A stretch of 38,151 nt of DNA from JBMTVN01 sp046047235. Its GTDB lineage: Bacteria > Verrucomicrobiota > Verrucomicrobiia > Limisphaerales > JAHDYP01. Of the stretch, positions 25,915 to 33,697 are shown piece after piece; position 1 is the stretch's first letter; each line of letters opens with the position of its first letter. The DNA lies in the NCBI GenBank assembly GCA_046047235.1, contig JBJOII010000026.1, forward strand, positions 1 to 38,151, written 5' to 3'. The notes below the pieces were generated by a model. The model saw nothing but the letters and a program-made list of their open reading frames with translations, was not told the DNA's origin and made no database searches. The translations under genes and the position numbers were made by a program.

Positions 25915-26787
25915 ATGAATACTTTTTGCATATTTCCAATGGCAGGCTTCACTCGCCTTCTCTGTATATCGTCGACTTTTTTCCTTATGGGGATTCTAAG
26001 GCTTGGTGCATTTCCGCCAGCCCCACATCACGAGATCTATGGCATGGTACGTGATGAATATGGACGCCCCATCACGTTGCTGGCGGATGCGCAAATCCTT
26101 CTTCAACCTCTCGGAGGAGTGTCTATCAAGTCCCATATTGGATCTGATCTGGATCCCAGCGTGAATTACCGGCTGAACATTCCGATGGATGCAGGCCTCA
26201 CGGACGACAACTACAAGCCCACGGCTTTACGCCCCATGGTTCCTTTTCTGTTGAAGGTTCAGGTTGGGCCTCATGTTTATCTCCCTATCGAGATGAGTGG
26301 GAGTTACGCCAGTCTGGGGCAGCCTGGCGCCAGCACGCGGTTGGATCTGACACTTGGGGAAGATACGGATGGTGATGGTCTGCCTGATGCCTGGGAACGA
26401 TTGCTTTCGCAGCAGATGGGCGGTGGTCTGGGTATCGGGGATATCTCGGGCGAGGGTGATGCAGACGGAGACGGTATCTCCAACCTGTTGGAGTATCTGG
26501 CCGGAACCTATGCGTATGATCCTCAGGATGGGTTCCGCCTTAATTTGGTGGAGTTTGTGGATGGTCAGGCTCGGCTGGAGTTCATGGTGGTTCGTGGGCA
26601 CCGCTACACGCTTTATGCGTCGGAGGATTTGGAGACCTGGAGCCCCATCACTTTCACGATTCCCGGTTCAGCGGCTGAAACACCTGTTTCCAGCTACCTT
26701 GCCGAGGATGTGGGTTTACTCCGCGTGCAGGCCGTTAACTCCGAGGCAGATGCTGTTCCGGCCTACTTCAAGGTTCTGGCACATTAG
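25915..26787 (+). CDS. Secreted protein with two Ca2+-loop (DxDGDGxxD) motifs
   Basis: This 290-aa protein has an N-terminal hydrophobic export signal (LLCISSTFFLMGILRLGAF). A beta domain begins HHEIYGMVRDEYGRPITLLA, a phrase typical of carboxypeptidase-regulatory-like folds. Two Asp-rich calcium loops follow: D150-T-D-G-D-G-L-P-D158 and D182-A-D-G-D-G-I-S-N190. Both are followed by helical segments (AWERLL, LLEYLAG), as in thrombospondin type-3 or dockerin-like repeats. The C-terminus carries the Y-T-L-Y-A-S-E-D-L-E-T-W module, also present in the LamG protein across the cluster. It starts 15 bp after the giant protein's stop codon, so the two are probably cotranslated. A role as a calcium-stabilised partner or anchor for the giant protein is possible but is inference. 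Confidence 0.82.
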   Translation: MNTFCIFPMAGFTRLLCISSTFFLMGILRLGAFPPAPHHEIYGMVRDEYGRPITLLADAQILLQPLGGVSIKSHIGSDLDPSVNYRLNIPMDAGLTDDNYKPTALRPMVPFLLKVQVGPHVYLPIEMSGSYASLGQPGASTRLDLTLGEDTDGDGLPDAWERLLSQQMGGGLGIGDISGEGDADGDGISNLLEYLAGTYAYDPQDGFRLNLVEFVDGQARLEFMVVRGHRYTLYASEDLETWSPITFTIPGSAAETPVSSYLAEDVGLLRVQAVNSEADAVPAYFKVLAH

Positions 26788-26831
26788 CTCGCCGTCTCAG
26801 CGGTGCTGACCGATCATCCCGTGGTCGTTCC

Positions 26832-27425
26832 ATGCGTTCTTCCCGAGTCATCATCGGTGTGGTGGTCCTGTTGTTGTGTCTCGTTTGGGTTTGGAGGTAT
26901 GGATCCAGATCCGTTCCTGAACAGGCAACCCCTCCAGTTGAGATTGAAGAGTCACGCACCTCATTGCTTTTGAAAGATGGACGGCTCTATCACCGCGGCC
27001 AAACCGTGGATCCTTTTACGGGTTGGATGAAGGATGCCTACGCGGATGGCGTGCTTCGCTCCCGCTCCTTCGTTTCCAATGGGGTTTTGGAGGGTATTTC
27101 ACTTGGTTACTATACGAATGGAGTTCTGCAGGTGGAGGAACACTTCGTTGAAGGGGTTTCCCACGGGATGCGCCGGAAGTGGCATCCGAATGGTGAACTT
27201 GAGTCCGAGGCGGCTATCGTGCGTGGAGAGCTACATGGGATCTATCGTTCCTGGGATGAACAGGGTCGCCTGCGCAATGAGGTTGAAATGAAGCGCGGCC
27301 AGCCGGATGGACTCTCGATCGCGTATTTTCCCAGTGGATTTATCAAGGCGAGAGTCTTGATGCGGCAGGGGCAGGTGATTGAGCGCGATACCTTTCTTGA
27401 AGAAGAGCGAAAGACTGCTCCCTGA
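26832..27425 (+). CDS. Membrane-anchored MORN-repeat protein
   Basis: This 197-aa protein has one N-terminal membrane segment (VIIGVVVLLLCLVWVWRYG, residues 6-24). Roughly five MORN_2-type repeats of about 23 residues follow (about 63-177). Their repeated pattern is G-x-x-x-G-x-x-x-x-Y/W-x-x-x-G-x-L (for example VLEGISLGYYTNGVL, VSHGMRRKWHPNGEL, ELHGIYRSWDEQGRL). Such repeats are found in YwqK-type proteins, some annotated as antitoxins, and generally mediate protein or membrane contacts. Here it would face the periplasm as a small beta-strip. It is the last gene of the exported-protein block, separated by 44 bp from the calcium-loop gene. An immunity or anchoring role for the giant protein is a hypothesis, not something the sequence proves. 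Confidence 0.82.
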   Translation: MRSSRVIIGVVVLLLCLVWVWRYGSRSVPEQATPPVEIEESRTSLLLKDGRLYHRGQTVDPFTGWMKDAYADGVLRSRSFVSNGVLEGISLGYYTNGVLQVEEHFVEGVSHGMRRKWHPNGELESEAAIVRGELHGIYRSWDEQGRLRNEVEMKRGQPDGLSIAYFPSGFIKARVLMRQGQVIERDTFLEEERKTAP

Positions 27426-27560
27426 CCGGGGTCAACGTTGTGAACCAACACCGGGATGATACGGGGCTGAGCGGAGGATCTTCATCATGGCAGGACGAGT
27501 GATTTGTGCCGGTCGACTGTCTGGTTGCGATTTGGGTCGAGCTCGTTAGGATTTCCGGCC

Positions 27561-29402
27561 ATGACCATGAGGCGTGTTTCCCGATTTGTTGTCTTGGCAT
27601 CGTTATGGCTTGGTCTGGGGCAACCCGGGGTGGTGGCCGAGGTGCGTCTGCCGAATTTTGTTTTTATTCTGATGGATGACTTGGGGTGGGCGGATATTGG
27701 AGCGAATGGCAGTTCCTTTTATCAGACGCCGAGGATTGACGGTTTGGCGCGTGAGGGGGCGAGGTTTACGTCGGCGTATGCGGCGTGTCCGGTGTGTTCC
27801 CCGACGCGGGCCAGCATTTTGACCGGGAAATATCCTGCGCGGCTGCATTTAACGGATTGGTTGCCGGGGCGGGGAGACGGGGCGGATCAGAAGCTGGCGG
27901 CGCCGGCGATTGAGCAGCAGCTGCCGTTGGGGGAGGTGACGATAGCGGAGGCGCTGCAATCGGCCGGGTATATTTCTGCGCATGTGGGCAAGTGGCATTT
28001 GGGGGGAGAAGGATACGGGCCGCTGGAGCAGGGTTTTGCGGTGAACGTGGCGGGGGATCATACGGGGACGCCGTTGAGTTATTTTGCGCCGTATCAGCGG
28101 AACGGTCGTTTCATGCCGGGTTTGGAGGAGGCACCTGAAGGGGAGTATTTGACGGATCGCCTGACGGCGGAGGCGGAGCATTTTATTGAGGAGAATCGGG
28201 ACAGGCCCTTCTTCCTGTATTTTGCGCATTATGCGGTTCACATTCCGTTGAAGGCGAAGGAGGACTTGATTCAGAAGCATTTGGCGAGAGTGCCGACGGG
28301 TGGGCAGACCAACGCGGTGTATGCGGCGATGGTGGAGAGCATGGACCAGAGCGTTGGGCGGATTCTGGACAAGCTGGACGAGTTAAAGATCGCGGAGGAC
28401 ACCGTGGTGGTGTTCTTTTCTGACAATGGAGGGTTGGCGACGTTGGAGGGGCCCTTTACCCCGGCTACGTCCAATGCTCCGTTGCGGAACGGGAAGGGTT
28501 ACCTGCAAGAGGGCGGGATTAGGGAACCGTTATTGGTGAGGTGGCCGGGTCGGATTGAGGCGGGGAGAGTGATTGATACTCCGGTGAGCAGCATTGATTT
28601 CTTTCCGACCCTGCTGGAGATGGCTGGTGTGGAGAGTGGCGGGGAGGTGGATGGCATCAATTTGTTGCCTTTGTTGACTGACGGGTTGGAGCCGGCGCGT
28701 GATGCCTTATTCTGGTATTACCCGCATTATGCGAATCAGGCGCGATCCACCCGTGCTCCACTGGGAGGGGGACCTGGGGCTGCGGTTCGTGTGGGATCGT
28801 GGAAGCTGATTCAGCATTTCGAGTCGGGAGGTCACGAGCTGTATGATTTGAGTCGGGATATCGGGGAGGCGAACAATCTGGCGGGGGATTTTCCGGGCAA
28901 GGTGCAGGAGTTATCCCGGTTGATTTATGACTGGCAGAATTCCGTGAAGGCGCAATGGCCGATGCAGAACAGCGGGTATGCGAATCCGCCGGTGACACAA
29001 GGGAATGATGGGAAGGTTGTGATGCATGCACGGGACGGGTTTGTGCATGGAAAGAACCTGAGGTATGAGCCGCAGCCGTTTAAGAACACGATTGGTTACT
29101 GGACCTTGGCGGAGGACTGGGTGCATTGGGATTTTGAAGTGAGTCGAGGCGGGAGATTCAGGCTGCAGATATTGCAGGGCTGTGGCAGCGGTTGTGGCGG
29201 TTCGGAGGTGGCCTTTACCGTGGCGGGGCAGGAGCGGGTGCATCGGGTTGAGGAGACCGGGCATTTCCAGAATTTCTTCTGGCGCGATCTGGGTGAGGTC
29301 GAGGTTGGAGTGGGCAGGGGGCAGCTGACGGTGAAGCCGCTTTCGAAGCCCGGGCCGGCTGTAATGGATTTGCGTGAGGTGCGGCTGGTGCCGGTGAAGT
29401 AG
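27561..29402 (+). CDS. Secreted formylglycine sulfatase with C-terminal carbohydrate-binding-like domain
   Basis: This type I sulfatase of about 613 aa has its start taken at the ATG at 27561, 9 bases after an AGGA. It opens into a signal peptide (RRVSRFVVLASLWLGLG). An upstream frame extension to 27504 lacks signal-peptide character. Visible catalytic elements are D39-D40, the C79-S-P-T-R83 formylglycine motif, GKWHLGGEGYGP, FAHYAVHIPL, FFSDNGGLAT and the NGKGYLQEGGIREP region. After about residue 480, an extra beta domain with GYWTLAEDWVHWDFEV and a C-terminal DLREVRLVPVK resembles the DUF5077/CBM-like domain often fused to planctomycete sulfatases. It belongs to a different S1 subfamily from the sulfatase at 5453. 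It lies 90 bp upstream of the amidohydrolase genes, possibly in one transcript with them. Confidence 0.93.
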   Translation: MTMRRVSRFVVLASLWLGLGQPGVVAEVRLPNFVFILMDDLGWADIGANGSSFYQTPRIDGLAREGARFTSAYAACPVCSPTRASILTGKYPARLHLTDWLPGRGDGADQKLAAPAIEQQLPLGEVTIAEALQSAGYISAHVGKWHLGGEGYGPLEQGFAVNVAGDHTGTPLSYFAPYQRNGRFMPGLEEAPEGEYLTDRLTAEAEHFIEENRDRPFFLYFAHYAVHIPLKAKEDLIQKHLARVPTGGQTNAVYAAMVESMDQSVGRILDKLDELKIAEDTVVVFFSDNGGLATLEGPFTPATSNAPLRNGKGYLQEGGIREPLLVRWPGRIEAGRVIDTPVSSIDFFPTLLEMAGVESGGEVDGINLLPLLTDGLEPARDALFWYYPHYANQARSTRAPLGGGPGAAVRVGSWKLIQHFESGGHELYDLSRDIGEANNLAGDFPGKVQELSRLIYDWQNSVKAQWPMQNSGYANPPVTQGNDGKVVMHARDGFVHGKNLRYEPQPFKNTIGYWTLAEDWVHWDFEVSRGGRFRLQILQGCGSGCGGSEVAFTVAGQERVHRVEETGHFQNFFWRDLGEVEVGVGRGQLTVKPLSKPGPAVMDLREVRLVPVK

Positions 29403-29492
29403 GACCCGGGATGGGGAGTGTCGGGGGAAGCAGGTAAACGCCCGGGGATTTGTCCATTGCCTCTACAGGAACGGCTTTCATAATTGGCGGCC

Positions 29493-32333
29493 ATGCTGCT
29501 GCGAGATCTAGCGAGCCGTTTGTGGGTGGTGTTGGCCTTTTGCGGGTTGTTGTCCGGTGTGTCCGGGGGTGGTGTGGAGTTGCTGCCGCCGGGGCATCGG
29601 CCTTTGCCTTCTGGGCTGCATGTCTTGCAGGCGGGGAGGGTGGTGATTCGTCCGGGGCAGGAACTGCGGGGTGGGATGATCCTGATTCGGGATGGTCGGA
29701 TTGAGGCGGTGGGGACTGACGTGGACGTTCCACCGGGTGCCAGGGTATGGGAGTTGCCAGAGTCCACGGTGTATGCGGGATTCCTCGACATGCATGTGGT
29801 GTTGGAAGGTGGGTCGGTGGATTCGACCGGCGTTCAAGTGGTGGAGGGAAGGGGGCAGGATTTGACATCGGGTTCGGTTCGTTTCTTTGGCGTCCCGGGT
29901 GAGGAACGGGATGCGGGGCAACCGGGGCCTGGCTACGAGCTGGGGGTGGTGCGGCCTGAGGTGCGGGCTATTGATGGGTGGGTGCCGGATGAGGATTTGG
30001 AGAAGGCATTGCGGCAGCTGGGGTTTGCTGCGGCGAATCTGGTGCCGGTGAAGGGGGTGTTACGGGGGCAGAGCGGCTTGGTGTTATTGGGTGATGCGAG
30101 TCCGAACCGGGCGGTCCTGCGGCCGAGTGTTTTTCAGCATGTGGCATTGGATACCGATGCTTCTGGCGGGGGAGGCCATTATCCGCGGTCTTTGATGGGG
30201 GTGATTGCAGTGGTGCGGCAGGCGTTGTTGGACGGGCGGTATTATCTGGATGGGGGTGGAGTTAAGCCGAATGCTTTTTTCGGTTACAATGAGTCATTGG
30301 AGGCTTTGGGGGCGGCGATGTCGGGGAGGCAGGCCGTGGTCTTCGAGCCGGGGAGTGTCTTGATGAATGTCAGGGCGGCTACGATTGCGGAGGAGATGGG
30401 GTTGGATTATCTGCTGGTGGCGTGTGGGCAGGAGTGGCGTCGGCCGGACCTTGTGGCAGCTACGGGGGCGCGGTACATCGTTCAGGTTAATTTTCCGGAG
30501 GTGCCGAAGCTGCCGGATGATTCGGATTGGGAACAGGTGGAGTTGGACTTGTTGCGGGCCTGGGACTGGGCGCCGGAGAACCCGGCGGTTCTACGTGAGC
30601 GGGGTCTTGGGGTGGCGCTGACTACGGCGGGTTTAAAGGATCGGAAGGATTTCAGGAGGAAGCTCCGTTTGGCCATTGGGCGGGGGTTTTCGAGGCATGA
30701 TGCTTTGGCGGCGCTGACGACCGTGCCGGCGGCCTGGTGTGGAGTTGCGGGGGAATTGGGGACGATTGAGCCCGGAAAGCTGGCGAACCTGGCGGTGGTG
30801 AATGGGGACTACTTTGAACCGGAGGCAGAGGTGCAGGGGGTGTGGGTGGAAGGGGTGTGGCATCCGGTGATCAGTCCCAGGAAGAAAGCGGGCAAGGAGG
30901 GAGACAAGAAGGAGGATGCTCAGGATGATGTGAGGCTGGCGGAGTCGCCAATGTTGGGGCGTGGGCCATTGACTGAGGGGGGTGTGCCGGTGTGTTTCCG
31001 TAATGCGACTGTATGGACGTGCGGGCCGGAGGGGGTGCTGGAGGGGGCGGACGTGTTGGTGGGGGCGGACGGGAAGATCATTGGTGTTGGGGTGGGTTTG
31101 CTGGCGAGCGTGCGACTTTCAGTGAAGCCATTGGAAGTGGATGCGACTGGCCTGCACATGACGCCGGGTTTGATCGACTGCCACAGTCACAGCTTTGTTT
31201 TGGGTGCGGTGAACGAGATGAGTTTGCCGTCGACGGCCATGGTAAGGATCGGGGATGTGGTGAATTCGGAGAGTCCGTTTATTTACGAGCAACTGGCTGG
31301 GGGGCTGACGGTGGCGAACTTGCTGCATGGTTCGGCAAATCCGATTGGCGGTCAGAATGCGGTTGTGAAGTTGAGGTGGGGGGCTGGGCCGGAGGAGATG
31401 AAGCTTCGTGGTGCTCCTAAGGGAATCAAGTTTGCCTTGGGGGAGAATGTAAAGCAGTCGTATCGGGCTGAGCCGGGAACCCGTTTTCCGCAAAGTCGGA
31501 TGGGGGTTCCTGTGTTTATGGAGAACCGGTTTACAGCTGCGAAGGAATATCTGGCTGCGTGGGGTCGGTTTGAAAGCGGGCAGGGAGAACAGCCGCGTCG
31601 GGATTTGGAACTGGAAGCTCTGGGAGAGATTCTCCGGGGTGAAAGGCTGATTCACTGCCACAGCTATCGGCAGGATGAGATTGTGGTTTTCCTGAGGACG
31701 ATGGAGGCGTTCGGGGTGCGGGTAGGGACGCTGCAGCATGTATTGGAGGGTTACAAAGTGGCGGATGAGATTGCGGCCCATGGGGCGGGGGCTTCGGCCT
31801 TCGCGGACTGGTGGGGGTACAAGTATGAGGTGCGGGATGCCATTCCCTACGCAGGTGCAATTTTGCATGAGCGCGGGGTGGTGGTTTCTTTCAACTCAGA
31901 TTCCTCGGATTTCGCCCGGGTTTTGAATCGGGAAGCGGCCAAGGCGGTGAAATATGGTGGGGTGGATGAGGCGGAGGCCTTGAAGTTTGTGACCTTGAAT
32001 CCGGCGAAGCAGCTGGGGATTGATGAGTGGGTGGGTTCTTTGGAACCGGGGAAGGATGGGGATGTTGTCGTTTGGTCAGGGCATCCGTTTGCGGCGGACA
32101 GTGTGTGTTTGCAGACGTGGATTGAGGGACGGCAGTATTTTGATCGGAGTCGGGAAGGGGCACGGGTTGAAGGACTGCGGTTGGAGCGGCAACGGCTGCT
32201 GGCGAAGGTCAGGAAAGAGTCGGGAGAGAAGAACGGGGAGGAGGGGGCGGCAGAAAACGACTCCATGGACTTTTTCAGGTCGGCATTGGAGAGGTATCGA
32301 GGTTTTGAGTATTCGTGTTGTGAGGGGCACTAG
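29493..32333 (+). CDS. Exported tandem amidohydrolase (degenerate N-domain, intact C-domain)
   Basis: This protein of about 946 aa has a signal peptide and two amidohydrolase-fold modules. The second keeps the metal-binding pattern: D562-C-H564-S-H566, H721/H723, H749 in TLQHVLEG, and the catalytic D803 in SFNSDSSD, so it should be a TIM-barrel metal-dependent hydrolase. The first module keeps the flanking beta-sandwich signatures (MILIRDGRIEAVG, ELGTIEPGKLANLAVVNGDY) but reads GFLDMHVVL where the His-x-His should be, and lacks the later His and Asp ligands. The start is taken at the ATG at 29493; a TTG at 29484 is also possible. It lies 12 bp upstream of a single-domain amidohydrolase. Substrates in this family range from peptides and ureas to nucleobases, and the one here cannot be told. 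Confidence 0.9.
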   Translation: MLLRDLASRLWVVLAFCGLLSGVSGGGVELLPPGHRPLPSGLHVLQAGRVVIRPGQELRGGMILIRDGRIEAVGTDVDVPPGARVWELPESTVYAGFLDMHVVLEGGSVDSTGVQVVEGRGQDLTSGSVRFFGVPGEERDAGQPGPGYELGVVRPEVRAIDGWVPDEDLEKALRQLGFAAANLVPVKGVLRGQSGLVLLGDASPNRAVLRPSVFQHVALDTDASGGGGHYPRSLMGVIAVVRQALLDGRYYLDGGGVKPNAFFGYNESLEALGAAMSGRQAVVFEPGSVLMNVRAATIAEEMGLDYLLVACGQEWRRPDLVAATGARYIVQVNFPEVPKLPDDSDWEQVELDLLRAWDWAPENPAVLRERGLGVALTTAGLKDRKDFRRKLRLAIGRGFSRHDALAALTTVPAAWCGVAGELGTIEPGKLANLAVVNGDYFEPEAEVQGVWVEGVWHPVISPRKKAGKEGDKKEDAQDDVRLAESPMLGRGPLTEGGVPVCFRNATVWTCGPEGVLEGADVLVGADGKIIGVGVGLLASVRLSVKPLEVDATGLHMTPGLIDCHSHSFVLGAVNEMSLPSTAMVRIGDVVNSESPFIYEQLAGGLTVANLLHGSANPIGGQNAVVKLRWGAGPEEMKLRGAPKGIKFALGENVKQSYRAEPGTRFPQSRMGVPVFMENRFTAAKEYLAAWGRFESGQGEQPRRDLELEALGEILRGERLIHCHSYRQDEIVVFLRTMEAFGVRVGTLQHVLEGYKVADEIAAHGAGASAFADWWGYKYEVRDAIPYAGAILHERGVVVSFNSDSSDFARVLNREAAKAVKYGGVDEAEALKFVTLNPAKQLGIDEWVGSLEPGKDGDVVVWSGHPFAADSVCLQTWIEGRQYFDRSREGARVEGLRLERQRLLAKVRKESGEKNGEEGAAENDSMDFFRSALERYRGFEYSCCEGH

Positions 32334-32345
32334 GAGGGCGATCGC

Positions 32346-33671
32346 ATGGCCAGCTTTATGAAATTGTTTTTACTGCGGAGAGTGCTGCTACGCTGTCGCG
32401 TTTTGGCGGTGGTGGTTGGGTTGGTATCAGGTGTGAGGGGTGGGGCGGGCGATTTGATTCTGACCGGGGGCGTGGTGCATACCGTTTCGGTTGGTGTAAT
32501 TGATCCCGGTTACGTTGTGGTGCGAGCGGGTGAGATTGTTGAGGTAGGCGCAGGGCTTCCGGAGGGAAGGGCTGATCATTCCACTGAGGATTTGGACGGG
32601 TTACATCTGTATCCGGGCCTGATTGATGCGGCCACTGTTTTGGGATTGGATGACATTCAGGGGGTTCGGGCGTCGGTGGACAGCCGGGAGGTTGGAGCGT
32701 ACACGCCGGAGGTGGAGGGGTGGGTATCCGTGAATCCGGATTCGGATCTGATACCGGTGGCGCGGGCCAACGGATTGACGCATGTGAATATTGTTCCTGA
32801 TGGGGGTGTGGTGGCGGGGCAGAGTGCGCTGATCCAGCTGGATGGTTGGAGTGTGGAAGACCTGGTTGTACGGCGTCGGACGGGGTTGAACGTGTACTGG
32901 CCGGATTACAGGCTGAACCTGTCACCGGACAGCAAGACTTCCCTTCAGGAGCAGGATACGCTGCGGAGGCAGGGGCTGATGGAGCTTGGGGAGTTCTTTG
33001 AGCAGGCCGGGTCGTATGCGGGGCAAAGGTCAAAGACCGAGCAAGCGGTAGGTGTGGTTCCGTCTTGGGAGGCGATGTTGCCCTATGTGCGAGGGGAGCT
33101 TCCGATATTTGTCCATGCGGATGAGGAGCGCCAGATCCGCGCGGTATTGGAGTGGGCCAAGCGGGGGGGGATCAGGGTGGTGATTTTTGGGGGAAGGGAA
33201 GCCTGGCGGTTGGCTGGGGAACTTGCATTGGCGGAGGTGCCGGTGGTGTATCAGGCGGTGAGGCAGCTTCCTGCCGGGAGCGTGGACGGATATGATATTC
33301 AGTTTCGGGCTCCGGCGCTTCTTGGGGAGGCCGGGGTCAAGGTGGCGATTAGCCTGAGAAGTTCGATGGAGGAGACCATGGCGCGGAACCTGCCTTATGA
33401 GGCCGCCTTGGCTCGAGCCCATGGATTGAGCGAGCTTGAGGCGCTCAGGAGCGTCACGCTTTATCCGGCGCAGATACTCGGTGTTGGCGACCGGCTGGGC
33501 TCGATTGCAGTGGGGAAGGAGGCTTCCATGGTCGCGGCGGACGGGGACTTGCTGGATACGAGGACGCAGGTGCGCCGGGTTTGGATTGGGGGAAAGAGCA
33601 CTTCGGTGGAGTCCCGCCACACCCACTTGTATGAGAGGTATCGAGCGAGGCCTCGGGCTGTGAACCGTTAG
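32346..33671 (+). CDS. Exported amidohydrolase-like protein lacking metal ligands
   Basis: This 441-aa protein has an N-terminal hydrophobic export segment (VLAVVVGLVSGVRGG) and the amidohydrolase framework: DLILTGGVVHTVS, HLYPGLIDAA, VTLYPAQILGVGDRLGSIAVGKEASMVAADG. The usual D-x-H-x-H is D94-A-A-T-V, the later His position reads VVIFGGREAW, and the catalytic Asp position reads ISLRSS. Only one possible ligand histidine (FVHADEE) remains. It is probably a pseudoenzyme or structural subunit. Its ATG lies 12 bp after the tandem amidohydrolase stop, so the two are cotranscribed and likely form one complex, the intact domain of the larger protein doing the chemistry. Whether it retains activity with another metal arrangement is unknown. 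Confidence 0.88.
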   Translation: MASFMKLFLLRRVLLRCRVLAVVVGLVSGVRGGAGDLILTGGVVHTVSVGVIDPGYVVVRAGEIVEVGAGLPEGRADHSTEDLDGLHLYPGLIDAATVLGLDDIQGVRASVDSREVGAYTPEVEGWVSVNPDSDLIPVARANGLTHVNIVPDGGVVAGQSALIQLDGWSVEDLVVRRRTGLNVYWPDYRLNLSPDSKTSLQEQDTLRRQGLMELGEFFEQAGSYAGQRSKTEQAVGVVPSWEAMLPYVRGELPIFVHADEERQIRAVLEWAKRGGIRVVIFGGREAWRLAGELALAEVPVVYQAVRQLPAGSVDGYDIQFRAPALLGEAGVKVAISLRSSMEETMARNLPYEAALARAHGLSELEALRSVTLYPAQILGVGDRLGSIAVGKEASMVAADGDLLDTRTQVRRVWIGGKSTSVESRHTHLYERYRARPRAVNR

Positions 33672-33697
33672 TGGCCCGGCGGCGGAACGCGGGATGT

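Noticed and set aside
26832..27425. Toxin-antitoxin antitoxin assignment of the MORN protein.
   Set aside because: The YwqK 'antitoxin' label is annotation by repeat similarity. No small toxin gene is adjacent and the protein is membrane-anchored, so only the repeat and topology are reported.
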